DNA from: Streptomyces syringium
Lineage (GTDB): Bacteria > Actinomycetota > Actinomycetes > Streptomycetales > Streptomycetaceae
NCBI RefSeq assembly: GCF_017876625.1
Contig: NZ_JAGIOH010000001.1
Coordinates: 7,089,501-7,153,500, forward strand
Direction: 5' to 3'
DNA length: 64,000 nt
Position 1 is the first letter of the stretch. The number at the start of each line of letters is the position of its first letter. The notes beneath the pieces are model-generated. The model searched no databases, was not told the origin of the DNA, and saw only the letters and a program-made list of their open reading frames with translations. The position numbers were made by a program, and so were the translations under genes. Positions 16,241-24,570 of this stretch are shown one piece after another.

Positions 16241-17697
16241 GCGGCTTGCTGCGGCTCGTCCCCGACGAGCCAGAACCCGTCCACGACCTCGCCTCCGCGC
16301 ACCCGCGCCCCCACCCGCGGCCCCGGCCGCGCTGGGCCGCCGACCCGCTCGACGAGCTCGCCGAGGAGCTCGCCGAGGTCTGCGCGGCCGCCGTCCACCC
16401 CGATGAGATCGCGGCCGTGCTGGAGGCCGACGGGCTGACCGGCGAGCAGATCACCGAGCGCTACGGCCGTCGCGACGCCTTCGAACTCGCGGCGGAACTG
16501 TACGCACGGGTGCCGCGCGGCCACCCCGAACCCGGCCCGCGCCCCGACCCGTGGCAGGTGCGCCCCGGCCAATTCGTCCTGCGCGCCCTGGTGTTCACCC
16601 TGCCCGGCTTCGGCTACGCGCTCGGCGGCCCCTTCATGGCCGGCGCCCGGGACGGCTACGGCCTGCCCGCCGGCACCGGCGCGCTCGTCGCCTCCGCGCT
16701 CACGGCCTGGGCCTGGAACCAGGGCTTCGCCCACCGCGCCTACCTGCGGCTGGGCACCGGCGGGCGCGCTGCCGCCGGGCGGACCCTGATGTGGGGCGCC
16801 CCGCTCGGCGCCCTGCTCGCCATCGCGGTCGCGGCGGCGTTCCCCGCCCCGGCCGGGGCCACCGCCTACGCGGCGGGCCAGGCGCTGTACCTCGCGGCGG
16901 CCACCGTCCTGCTGGTGCTGGGCCGGGAGCGGCTCCTGCTGCTCGCCCTCCTGCCCACCGCCACCGGGGGAGCGGCGCTCCTCGTCACCGACCCGCCGGC
17001 CTCCGTACGCGTCGCCCTGCTGCTGGCCACCGCCGGGGGCGTGCTCTTCGCCGCGGCGTACGAGATCGCGCGCACCCGCAAAGGCGACGCCCCGCCGGCC
17101 GGGCCCGCCCCGATGTCCCTGGCCGCCTCGATCCCGTACGGGCTGTTCGGCCTGGGCTGCGGGGTCCTGACGACCCTCGCCGCGCTCGGCGACGTCCTGC
17201 GGCACGGGGCGGGCGCCACCACGGCGGGCTCCGCCGTCATCGCGCTCACCCTCAGCATGGGCGCCGCGGAGTGGCTGCTCTACCGCTGCCGGAGCCTTGC
17301 CCTGCGCGCGCTCGCCCGCAGCGTCACCACCGGGGGACTGCTGCTGCGGGTCGCCCGGGTGCTCGCCCTGTGCGTGGCGGTCTACCTCGCCGCCCTGGCC
17401 GTCCTCGCCCTGGCCGCCGGGGCGCTGTGGCCGGACGGCCCGCCGCCCACCGCCCTGCGGACCGCCGCGCTGCTGGCGCTGGGCGCGGTCCTCTGGACCG
17501 GGCTGCTGCTCCAGGCCTTCGGCGTCGCCTGGACCCCGGCGCTGCTGTGCCTGGCGGCGGCCGGGGCCGAGACGGCCGCGCAGCTCCTGCGGATCTCCAC
17601 ACCGGCCACCGCGCAACTCCTCGTCTGCGGCGGCACGGCGGCCGGCCTCCTGGCCGTCGCCACCGCCCTGCTCGGACGACTCACGACGCACCGCTGA
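16237..17697 (+). CDS. 12-TM membrane protein, putative polysaccharide exporter
   Basis: A 486-residue protein. After a cytoplasmic N-terminal part of about 105 residues (Pro/Arg-rich, then acidic helices), about twelve hydrophobic segments follow, starting at FVLRALVFTLPGFGYALGG and ending at LLVCGGTAAGLLAVATALLG. Sequence similarity to known flippases is weak by eye. Its position straight after a PelF homologue, with a four-base overlap, suggests the role of PelG, a 12-TM inner-membrane transporter that works with PelF. In the fungal counterpart the glycosyltransferase and membrane domain are, as I recall, one protein. Function is inferred from topology and context. Confidence 0.7.
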   Translation: MSGLLRLVPDEPEPVHDLASAHPRPHPRPRPRWAADPLDELAEELAEVCAAAVHPDEIAAVLEADGLTGEQITERYGRRDAFELAAELYARVPRGHPEPGPRPDPWQVRPGQFVLRALVFTLPGFGYALGGPFMAGARDGYGLPAGTGALVASALTAWAWNQGFAHRAYLRLGTGGRAAAGRTLMWGAPLGALLAIAVAAAFPAPAGATAYAAGQALYLAAATVLLVLGRERLLLLALLPTATGGAALLVTDPPASVRVALLLATAGGVLFAAAYEIARTRKGDAPPAGPAPMSLAASIPYGLFGLGCGVLTTLAALGDVLRHGAGATTAGSAVIALTLSMGAAEWLLYRCRSLALRALARSVTTGGLLLRVARVLALCVAVYLAALAVLALAAGALWPDGPPPTALRTAALLALGAVLWTGLLLQAFGVAWTPALLCLAAAGAETAAQLLRISTPATAQLLVCGGTAAGLLAVATALLGRLTTHR

Positions 17698-17833
17698 AGC
17701 ACCACCACGTCCCCGCACCACCGTCCCCGCGCAACCCGCGCATCGCACCTCACGCACACCGCACGGCACCCGTCATGGACGACCTTCATGAACACGCCTG
17801 GTGATCGAACGTCACACACAAGGGAGATCCAGC

Positions 17834-18841
17834 ATGTCCGCATCCGCATCCGCATTGGTCGCCGTCACCGGCGCCGAGGGATTCATCGGCTCGCACCTGG
17901 TGGAGGAACTCGTCACCACCGGGCACCGGGTACGCGCCATGGTGCAGTACAACTCCTTCTCCTCCTTCGGCTGGCTGGAGACGCTTCCCGACGAGGTGAT
18001 GTCCCACGTCGAGGTGGTCCTCGGCGACGTACGCGACCCCGGATCGGTGAACGGGCTGGTGACGGGCGCGGAGGCCGTCTACCACCTGGCCGCGCTGATC
18101 GCGATCCCGTACTCCTACCGCGCCCCGCACAGCTATGTGGAGACCAACGTCACCGGCACCCTCAACGTGCTGGAGGCCGTCCGCCACCTGGGCATCCCCC
18201 GTCTGGTGCACACCTCCACCAGCGAGACGTACGGCACCGCGCGGACCGTGCCGATCAACGAGGACCACCCCATCAACACCCAGTCCCCGTACGCCGCCTC
18301 GAAGGCCGGCGGCGACCGCCTCGCCGACAGCTACCACGCGAGCTTCGACCTGCCGGTGGTCACCCTGCGGCCGTTCAACACCTTCGGCCCCCGCCAGTCC
18401 ATGCGTGCCGTCATCCCGACCGTCATCGCCCAGGTGGCCGCCGGGGAGCGGGCCATCACCCTCGGCGATCTGCGCCCCACCCGGGACTTCACGTATGTGA
18501 AGGACACCGTGGCCGCCTTCCTCGCCGTCGGCGCCGCCCCCGCCGCCGACGTCGTCGGCCGCACCTTCAACGCCGGCACCGGGGAGGAGATCTCGATCGG
18601 CGACCTGGTGCTGCTGATCGGCAAGCTGATGGACTCCGACCTGGCCGTCACCGAGGACCCCGCGCGCATCAGGCCCGCGGCCTCGGAGGTGATGCGGCTG
18701 GTCTGCGACGCGACCCGGCTGCGCGCCGCCACCGGCTGGGCCCCCGCCCACACCCTCGAAGCGGGGCTCGTCCGGGCCATCGACTTCTTCCGCGACCCGG
18801 CGAACCTCAGCCGGTACAAGGTCGGCATCTACAACGTCTGA
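17834..18841 (+). CDS. NAD-dependent 4,6-dehydratase/epimerase (LegB-like SDR)
   Basis: A 335-residue extended SDR. The NAD-binding turn is GAEGFIGSHL (near residue 12), the Ser/Thr-Tyr-Lys catalytic set is seen in STSETYGTA and YAASKAGGD, and substrate-site residues lie in RPFNTFGPRQSMRAVIP. It is closest by pattern to UDP-GlcNAc 4,6-dehydratases of the LegB type, which make 4-keto-6-deoxy sugars; a 4-epimerase is the main alternative. ATG 17834 has GGGAGATCC upstream; upstream GTGs are unlikely. It follows the membrane protein by 136 bases and is followed by a sugar nucleotidyltransferase, so it should shape the donor sugar of the polymer. Confidence 0.85.
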   Translation: MSASASALVAVTGAEGFIGSHLVEELVTTGHRVRAMVQYNSFSSFGWLETLPDEVMSHVEVVLGDVRDPGSVNGLVTGAEAVYHLAALIAIPYSYRAPHSYVETNVTGTLNVLEAVRHLGIPRLVHTSTSETYGTARTVPINEDHPINTQSPYAASKAGGDRLADSYHASFDLPVVTLRPFNTFGPRQSMRAVIPTVIAQVAAGERAITLGDLRPTRDFTYVKDTVAAFLAVGAAPAADVVGRTFNAGTGEEISIGDLVLLIGKLMDSDLAVTEDPARIRPAASEVMRLVCDATRLRAATGWAPAHTLEAGLVRAIDFFRDPANLSRYKVGIYNV

Positions 18842-18892
18842 CGTCACGTCACACCCGTTCCGGCGCCACCCATCGCAGAGAGGAATGCCACC

Positions 18893-19606
18893 ATGCATGT
18901 CGTCATACTGGCCGGAGGCAAAGGCGTCCGGCTGCGTCCGTACACCACCGCGCTGCCCAAGCCCCTGGTGCCCATCGGCGAGGAACACGCGATCCTCGAG
19001 ATCGTGATGCGCCAGCTGGCCGACGCGGGCTTCACCAGCTGCACCCTGGCCATCGGCCACCTCGGGCACATCATCCGCGCCTACGTCGGCGACGGCTCCC
19101 AATGGGGCATCAAGGTCGACTACACGACCGAGGAGAGCCCACTGGGCACCATGGGCCCCCTGCTCACCATGCTCGACCGGCTGCCCGAGAACTTCCTGGC
19201 GATGAACGGCGACATCCTCACCGACCTCGACTTCGGCGCGATGTACCGCACCCATGTGGCCGCCGAGGCGCCGCTGACCATCGCCACCTACGCCCGGAAA
19301 GTGAACATCGACTTCGGGGTGCTGACCACCGACTGCGGGCGCGTCGTCGGTTTCGCCGAGAAGCCCAGCATGGACTACCGGGTCTCGATGGGCGTGTACG
19401 GCGTGTCCCGCGATGCCCTGTCCCGCTACACCCCCGGTCTGCCGCTCGGTTTCGACGAGCTCGTCCTGGACATGCTGGCCGCGGACACCCCGCCGCACGC
19501 GTACGAGTTCGACGGCTACTGGCTCGACATCGGCCGGCCCGACGACTACGACCGGGCCAACCGGGAGTTCTCCCTGCACCGCGACATGCTGATCAAGGGA
19601 GCGTGA
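18893..19606 (+). CDS. sugar-1-phosphate nucleotidyltransferase
   Basis: A 237-residue protein. The signature LAGGKGVRLRPYT is at the N terminus, followed by LPKPLVPIG (substrate Lys), NGDILTDLDF with the metal-binding Asp, and GFAEKPSMDY. It is the short form, without the left-handed beta-helix acyltransferase domain. It would couple a hexose(amine)-1-phosphate to NTP to give the activated sugar used by the glycosyltransferase. AGAGAGG precedes the ATG. Its place between two SDR genes points to a dedicated nucleotide-sugar route within the locus. Confidence 0.9.
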   Translation: MHVVILAGGKGVRLRPYTTALPKPLVPIGEEHAILEIVMRQLADAGFTSCTLAIGHLGHIIRAYVGDGSQWGIKVDYTTEESPLGTMGPLLTMLDRLPENFLAMNGDILTDLDFGAMYRTHVAAEAPLTIATYARKVNIDFGVLTTDCGRVVGFAEKPSMDYRVSMGVYGVSRDALSRYTPGLPLGFDELVLDMLAADTPPHAYEFDGYWLDIGRPDDYDRANREFSLHRDMLIKGA

Positions 19607-19615
19607 ACGGTCCGC

Positions 19616-20518
19616 ATGCGCATCCTCGTTCTGGGCGCCACCGGCTTCCTGGGCCGGCACGCCGTCGGGCAACTGCGCGCCCTCCCGGGCGCGCGGGTGC
19701 TCGACGGCGGCCGGGCCCCCGGCGCCGATCTCCCCGTCGACCTGGCCACCGCGGACCCGGCCCACCTGGCGGCCGCGCTGCGCGCGGCGGCCCCCGACGC
19801 CGTCGTCAACTGCGCGGGCGCCGTCGACGGCAGCGCGGTGAACCTCGCCGCCGTCAACGCCCGCGGGCCGGCCGTGCTGTGCGAAGCACTGCGCGAGGCC
19901 GCCCCGGCGGCCCGTCTGGTCCACCTCGGCTCCGCCGCCGAGTACGGGCCCACGGACGGAAACCGGCCCGTCACCGAAACCACCCCGGCCCGGCCCGTCG
20001 GCCTCTACGGCGCCACCAAACTCGCCGGCACCCTCGCGGTGACCGCCTCCGGCCTCGACGCCGTCGTCCTGCGGCTCTTCAACCTCGTCGGCCCCGGTTC
20101 CCCCGCCTCCTCACTGCCCGGCCGGCTCGCCGCCGAACTGCACCGGGCGGGCCCCGACGGCAACGTGCGCACCGGGGACCTCTCCGCCTACCGCGACTAC
20201 GTCGACGCGCGGGACGTGGCACACGCCGTCACCCTCGCCGTCACCGCGCCCGCGCCGCTGCCCCCTCTCCTCAACATCGCCGGCGGCCGGGCCCGCCGGG
20301 TCCGGGAGATCGCCGACGGGCTCGTACGGGCCGCGGGCTTCCGCGGCCGCATCGAGGAGGACGGCGGCGGCTCCACGCGCTCCGCCGCCGTCTCCTGGCA
20401 ACAGGCGGACATCACCGCCGCCGCGCACGCCCTGCGCTGGGCCCCCCGGCACGCCCTCGCCGACTCCCTCGCCGATCTGTGGGCCGAGACCCGCACCCGG
20501 TCGGAGTCCCTCCGGTGA
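19616..20518 (+). CDS. NAD-dependent epimerase/reductase (SDR)
   Basis: A 300-residue SDR with a GATGFLGRH nucleotide-binding turn, VNCAGAVDG, HLGSAAEYG (catalytic Ser) and YGATKLAG (Tyr-x3-Lys). It resembles reductases or epimerases acting on NDP-4-keto sugars, so it could complete the sugar begun by the dehydratase at 17834. It starts nine bases after the nucleotidyltransferase stop and overlaps the next gene (GTGA), placing it firmly in the operon. The exact product sugar cannot be read from sequence. Confidence 0.82.
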   Translation: MRILVLGATGFLGRHAVGQLRALPGARVLDGGRAPGADLPVDLATADPAHLAAALRAAAPDAVVNCAGAVDGSAVNLAAVNARGPAVLCEALREAAPAARLVHLGSAAEYGPTDGNRPVTETTPARPVGLYGATKLAGTLAVTASGLDAVVLRLFNLVGPGSPASSLPGRLAAELHRAGPDGNVRTGDLSAYRDYVDARDVAHAVTLAVTAPAPLPPLLNIAGGRARRVREIADGLVRAAGFRGRIEEDGGGSTRSAAVSWQQADITAAAHALRWAPRHALADSLADLWAETRTRSESLR

Positions 20519-21207
20519 CCGGCCGGACGCGGCGACGGCTGCTCGTCCCGCTGTACGTCCACCCCGCGGTGAACCCGCAGGCGTGGACGTCGCTGACGGA
20601 CGCCGCCGCCGGACTGTACGCCGTGGTGCTCAACGTGGCGGACGGCCCCGGCCACCGCCCCGACCCGGACTTCCTGACGGCCGCCGGCCGGCTCCGGGGC
20701 GCGGGCGTCCCGCTGCTCGGCTACACCGACACCGGCTACGGCCACCGGCCACCGCGCGAGATCATCTCCGACATCCGTAAATACCGCAGGTGGTACGACG
20801 TGGACGGAATCTTCTTCGACCAGGCGGCGGCCCGAGCCGCGCTGCTGCCCCGCTACCGCAGGCTCGTCGTCCTCGCCAGGGCGCTGGGCGCCCGGACGGC
20901 CGTACTCAACCCCGGCACCCACCCCGACCCCGGCTACGCCCTGATCGCCGACCTCCTGGTCACCTTCGAGGGCAGCTGGGAGACCTACCGGCGGGCGACG
21001 GTGCCGAACTGGACGGCCGATCACCCGCCCGAGCGGTTCTGCCACCTCGTCCACGGGGTCCCGCCCGACCACGCGGAGCAGGTGGCACGGACCGCCGACG
21101 GGCGGGGCGCCGCGGTGCACTGCGCGGTGCCGGGGGAGGGGGCCAACCCCTGGCAGACCGTGCCGCTGACGGGCGTCGGCACCGGGCTCGCGGGGGACGC
21201 CCGGTGA
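20515..21207 (+). CDS. spherulin-4 family (GH135/Sph3-like) glycoside hydrolase
   Basis: A 230-residue protein starting with GTG overlapping the previous stop. The TIM-barrel pattern of spherulation-specific family 4 is visible: LLVPLYVHP, AVVLNVADGPG, GVPLLGYTDTGYG, DIRKYRRWYDVDGIFFDQA (candidate acidic residues on a strand end), and LNPGTHPDPGY. The fungal member Sph3 (GH135) cuts galactosaminogalactan and is needed for its synthesis. No signal peptide is visible, only TGRTRRRLLVPL at the N terminus, so a cytoplasmic or membrane-edge location is likely unless the start is misplaced. Between SDR and GH114 genes, it fits polymer processing. Confidence 0.83.
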   Translation: MTGRTRRRLLVPLYVHPAVNPQAWTSLTDAAAGLYAVVLNVADGPGHRPDPDFLTAAGRLRGAGVPLLGYTDTGYGHRPPREIISDIRKYRRWYDVDGIFFDQAAARAALLPRYRRLVVLARALGARTAVLNPGTHPDPGYALIADLLVTFEGSWETYRRATVPNWTADHPPERFCHLVHGVPPDHAEQVARTADGRGAAVHCAVPGEGANPWQTVPLTGVGTGLAGDAR

Positions 21208-22163
21208 CCGGGCGGCGCGTCGGGGCCGGGCTGCTCGCCCTCGCCCTGCTCGGCCTCGCCGGCTGCTCCACCGCCGACGGCGGGCCCGGCACCGAGGAAT
21301 CGGGGACGCCTTCCTCCGCCGCCCCCGGGAGAACCGGCACCCCGGACCCCGACGGGGAGAAGGACGACCCCCAAGGCCCCTCAGGTCCCGCGGATCGCTC
21401 AGAGCCCTCGGAATCCGCCGATTCCCACGGCTCCCGCGGCCCCGGCACCAACCGCCCCGCCTCCCGGCGCTGGCGGCCCCGCCCCGGGACCCGCTGGCAA
21501 TGGCAGCTCGACGGGCGGGTCGACATGAGCGTGGACGTTCCCGTCTACGACATCGACGGCTTCGAGAACTCCGCGGAGACCGTCGCGGGACTGCACGCCC
21601 GCGGCCGCAAGGTGATCTGCTACATCAACGCGGGCGCCTGGGAGAAATTCCGGCCGGACCAGGCGGACTTCCCCAGGGAACTGCTCGGCGAGAACAACGG
21701 CTGGGCGGGCGAGCGGTGGCTCGACATCCGTCGCCTCGACGTCCTCCGTCCGCTGATGGCCGCCCGTATCGAGATGTGCCGGAAGAAGGGCTTCGACGCC
21801 GTCGAACCGGACCTGACCGAGGGATACCGCAACACCACCGGATTTCCGCTCACCGCCGCCCACCAACTGGACTTCAACCGCATGCTCGCGAAACTGGCCC
21901 ACGACCGGGGGCTCGCCGTGGGCCTGAAGAACGACCTGGACCAAATCCCGGAACTCGTGGGGGACTTCGACTTCGCGGTGAACGAGGAGTGCGCGCAGTT
22001 CGGCGAATGCGACCGGCTGGCACCGTTCGTGCGGCGGGACAAGGCGGTCTTCCACGTGGAGTACTCCTTGGCGCCAGACGCGTTCTGCCGTGACGCCAAG
22101 CGGCTCGGGCTCAGCTCCATGCGCAAGCGCCTCGACCTGGATTCCTGGCGGAAACCCTGCTGA
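21204..22163 (+). CDS. GH114 endo-alpha-1,4-polygalactosaminidase lipoprotein
   Basis: A 319-residue protein. A lipoprotein signal (LLALALLGLAGCS, lipidated Cys near residue 20) is followed by a Gly/Pro/Asp/Ser-rich linker of about 70 residues. The GH114 barrel comes next: WQWQLDGRVDMS, VPVYDIDGFEN, KVICYINAGAWEKFRPDQ, DIRRLDVLRPLM, GFDAVEPDLTEGY with the catalytic acidic pair, and FAVNEECAQFGEC. GH114 enzymes (fungal Ega3) hydrolyse alpha-1,4-linked galactosamine polymers. Anchored outside the membrane, it would trim the polymer made by the locus. Its GTG start overlaps the GH135 stop by four bases; it is the last gene of the tight operon. Confidence 0.9.
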   Translation: MTGRRVGAGLLALALLGLAGCSTADGGPGTEESGTPSSAAPGRTGTPDPDGEKDDPQGPSGPADRSEPSESADSHGSRGPGTNRPASRRWRPRPGTRWQWQLDGRVDMSVDVPVYDIDGFENSAETVAGLHARGRKVICYINAGAWEKFRPDQADFPRELLGENNGWAGERWLDIRRLDVLRPLMAARIEMCRKKGFDAVEPDLTEGYRNTTGFPLTAAHQLDFNRMLAKLAHDRGLAVGLKNDLDQIPELVGDFDFAVNEECAQFGECDRLAPFVRRDKAVFHVEYSLAPDAFCRDAKRLGLSSMRKRLDLDSWRKPC

Positions 22164-22228
22164 CGGCCTGCCGCACGCCGTAGGAAGGACGAGCACGAAC
22201 CCCGATTCCCTGTCGAGAGGAGCCCCCC

Positions 22229-23065
22229 ATGGCGCTGGAGCGTCAACAAGGTGCAGCGCGCCGGGACGGCCGGCCGACCTTCGTGCTCGTACACGGCGCG
22301 CACAGCAGTTCCTACGCCTGGTCGCCCGTTCTCCGGCGACTCGCGCTGCTCGGGCACCGGGCGCTCGCCGTCGACCTGCCGGGCCATGGCATGGACGCCT
22401 GTTTCCCGCTCTCCTACCAGGCACCGCAGGATCCGGAGGCCTTCGCGGCGCAGCCCTCGCCGCTGGCCGGGGTGACCTTGGAGGACAACGTCACCCACGT
22501 CGTGGAGGCGGTGCGCCGGGTCGCGGAGTACGGGCCGGTGATCCTGGTGGGAACCAGTGGTGGCGGGGCGACCATCAGCGGCGTGGGAAACACGGTGCCC
22601 GACCTGATCGGCCGGATCGTGTACGTCTCCGCATGGTGCTGCGTCCAACTGCCCAGCGTGGCCGACTACCTGGCGGACCTTGGGATCAGGGACGTCGCCT
22701 CGTCCCTGGTCAACTGGCGCTCGGCCGACCCGCGGTTCCTCCTCACGACCAAGGAGGCGCTGGCGGCCGACGCGACCGACGAGCAGTTCCGTGCCTGCCT
22801 GAACATCCTCGAACCCGCCGACTCCGCGGGCGTCCTCACCGCCGACGCCCGTGTCCGGGCCGACACGTGGGGCCGGATCCCCCGCGCCTATGTCCGCTTC
22901 TCCCTGGACCGGGCCGTCCCGCTCGCCATGCAGGACCGGATGATCGCCGAGGCCGACGCGCTGACACCCGGGAACCCCTTCCAGGTCCACACGGTCGACA
23001 CCAGCCACCTCGGCGTGCAACTCCGGCCCGGCGAGATAGCCGAAATCCTCGGCACGCTCGCGTGA
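22229..23065 (+). CDS. alpha/beta hydrolase
   Basis: A 278-residue protein. FVLVHGAHSSSYAW gives the oxyanion region, GTSGGGATISG the nucleophile Ser elbow, and TSHLGVQL the likely catalytic His near the C terminus. GAGAGGAG precedes the ATG. It resembles salicylate-esterase-like/EstC-type hydrolases. It starts 66 bases after the GH114 gene on the same strand and could be the tail of that operon or independent; no terminator is obvious between them. The substrate is unknown. Confidence 0.8.
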   Translation: MALERQQGAARRDGRPTFVLVHGAHSSSYAWSPVLRRLALLGHRALAVDLPGHGMDACFPLSYQAPQDPEAFAAQPSPLAGVTLEDNVTHVVEAVRRVAEYGPVILVGTSGGGATISGVGNTVPDLIGRIVYVSAWCCVQLPSVADYLADLGIRDVASSLVNWRSADPRFLLTTKEALAADATDEQFRACLNILEPADSAGVLTADARVRADTWGRIPRAYVRFSLDRAVPLAMQDRMIAEADALTPGNPFQVHTVDTSHLGVQLRPGEIAEILGTLA

Positions 23066-23103
23066 GAGACGGCCCGGCCACGGTGGCCCGGCCTCCTTGA
23101 GTT

Positions 23104-23174
23104 GCCGGATATCCACCGAAAGGTAGCATTTTCGGTGAACGGGTAGATGGTGCGTTCAAGTCCACCCGGCTCCA
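23104..23174 (+). other. tRNA-like sequence, probably a remnant
   Basis: The ends GCCGGAT and ACCCGGC can pair as an acceptor stem with one A-C mismatch, followed by T and CCA. A T-arm-like GTTCAAGTCC is present, but its stem needs a bulged base (GGTG-C-G against CCACC). An internal 8-bp hairpin CACCGAAA/TTTCGGTG with GGTAGCA in its loop replaces normal D and anticodon arms. I cannot read an anticodon. A decayed tRNA or a former attachment site are both possible. Confidence 0.35.
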
Positions 23175-23179
23175 CCGAC

Positions 23180-23235
23180 GTGGGGCCGTAGCTCAAGGCA
23201 GAGCGACCCGTTCGCCCACACCCCCCGGCCCCCAC
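23180..23235 (+). other. second tRNA-like fragment
   Basis: The stretch begins GTGGGGCCGTAGCTCAAGGCAGAGC in outline, a good match to a tRNA acceptor plus D arm (GCTC/GAGC). It ends GGCCCCCAC, which can pair with the 5' end with one extra C. No anticodon or T arm fits between them in 56 bases. It lies five bases after the first tRNA-like sequence, so both may derive from a degenerate tRNA array. Confidence 0.3.
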
Positions 23236-23241
23236 ACGGAC

Positions 23242-24570
23242 GTGGTGCGACGCATGCGGATCGCGGCAGGCCCGCTGGACTGGTCACTGGTGAGCGGATG
23301 GATTCCGCTCATCCTTCTGGTCGTGGGGCTGTGCGCGCTGGGGGCCCTGCTCTACTCCCGGCAGCGGCGGTGGTGGATCCGCTGGGGACCGGTCGCCGTC
23401 GTGCTCGCCGTGCTCCTCACCTGGCTGCTGCAAGTGGCCGTGGACGACTGGCTCCAGGTCTTCCCCGACCCGCTGCCGACCGATGTGGTGCTGTGGGCCG
23501 GAGTGGCCGTCCTCGGCATCACTCTCGCGGCCTTCCGCCTCCCGCTGCTCCGGCCCCGCCTGTGGCTGCCGGCCCTGCTCGCCGGGTTCCTCGTCGTCCT
23601 GCTGGGGGCCTCGCAGATCAACCGGCACTTCGACCAGTACCCGACGGCGCGCACCGCCCTGAACACCTGGCTGCAGAAGACCACCAGCCTGGCCGACGCG
23701 ACCGGGCGCGAGGAGCCCGCCCTGCGGGTCCCGGAGGGCAAGGCGGTCTCGGAAGTGTGGCGGCCACCCAAAGGACTGCCCGAGAAGGGCACGCTCTCCA
23801 AGTCGTCCATCCCCGGCACCACCTCCGGCTTCGACGCCCGGAGCGCGTATGTCTTCCTGCCTCCCGCCTACCGCTCCACCCCCCGCCCCCTGCTGCCGGT
23901 CATCGTGCTCATGGCCGGCCAGCCGGGGTCCCCGGACGACTGGATCAACTCCGGCCGGCTGGTGGACATGATGAACGCCTTCGCCGCCGCGCACCGGGGT
24001 CTCGCCCCGGTGGTCGTCGTCGTGGACCCGCTCGGCAAGCAGTTCGCCAACACCCTCTGCGTGGACTCCAAACTCGGCAACGTCCAGTCCTACCTCGCGG
24101 CGGACGTCCCCGCCTGGATCCGGAGCCACCTCCAGGTCGCGACGGACCGCACCTCCTGGATCGTCTCCGGCATCTCCTTCGGCGGCACCTGCTCCCTCCA
24201 GCTCGGCGTCAACGCCCCCGACGTCTACGGCGTCGTCAACGACATCTCCGGCCAGGACGCCCCCACCCTCGGCAGCACCAAGAAGACCGTCGACACGGCG
24301 TTCGGCGGCGACCCGGCCGCCTTCGCCGCCGTCAACCCGCTCGACGTGATGGCACGCAACCGGTTCCCCGACACCAAGGCCGCGTTCATCGCCGGCAGCG
24401 ACGACAAGACCTACGGTCCGCAACAGCGCAAGGTCTACGAGGCCGCCGTCAAAGCCGGCATGCGGGCCGAGTGGGTGGAGCTCCCCGGGGGCCACAGCTG
24501 GCAGGTCTGGCGGCCCGGACTGGAGCGCCAACTACCCTGGCTGTCCCGGGAGACAGGACTGATCCGATGA
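23242..24570 (+). CDS. membrane-anchored esterase (alpha/beta fold)
   Basis: A 442-residue protein. The first 130 residues hold four hydrophobic segments (IPLILLVVGLCALGALLY onward), followed by an extracytoplasmic esterase domain. The domain has the nucleophile elbow GISFGGTCSLQ, Asp-containing AGSDDKTYGP and the catalytic His in PGGHSWQVW, as in the esterase D/mycolyltransferase-like family. The start may be GTG 23242 or ATG 23254. Its stop overlaps the MprF-like gene (ATGA). Esterases paired with MprF-family synthases can remove amino acids from aminoacylated lipids; this is an inference from the pairing. Confidence 0.85.
   Translation: MVRRMRIAAGPLDWSLVSGWIPLILLVVGLCALGALLYSRQRRWWIRWGPVAVVLAVLLTWLLQVAVDDWLQVFPDPLPTDVVLWAGVAVLGITLAAFRLPLLRPRLWLPALLAGFLVVLLGASQINRHFDQYPTARTALNTWLQKTTSLADATGREEPALRVPEGKAVSEVWRPPKGLPEKGTLSKSSIPGTTSGFDARSAYVFLPPAYRSTPRPLLPVIVLMAGQPGSPDDWINSGRLVDMMNAFAAAHRGLAPVVVVVDPLGKQFANTLCVDSKLGNVQSYLAADVPAWIRSHLQVATDRTSWIVSGISFGGTCSLQLGVNAPDVYGVVNDISGQDAPTLGSTKKTVDTAFGGDPAAFAAVNPLDVMARNRFPDTKAAFIAGSDDKTYGPQQRKVYEAAVKAGMRAEWVELPGGHSWQVWRPGLERQLPWLSRETGLIR

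Noticed and set aside
17788..21207. Plus-strand open frame of 1,139 codons across the sugar genes
   Set aside because: Only its last 230 codons (from 20515) are a real gene (spherulin-4 family). The earlier part is out-of-frame Arg/Pro/Gly-rich sequence over well-defined SDR and nucleotidyltransferase genes.
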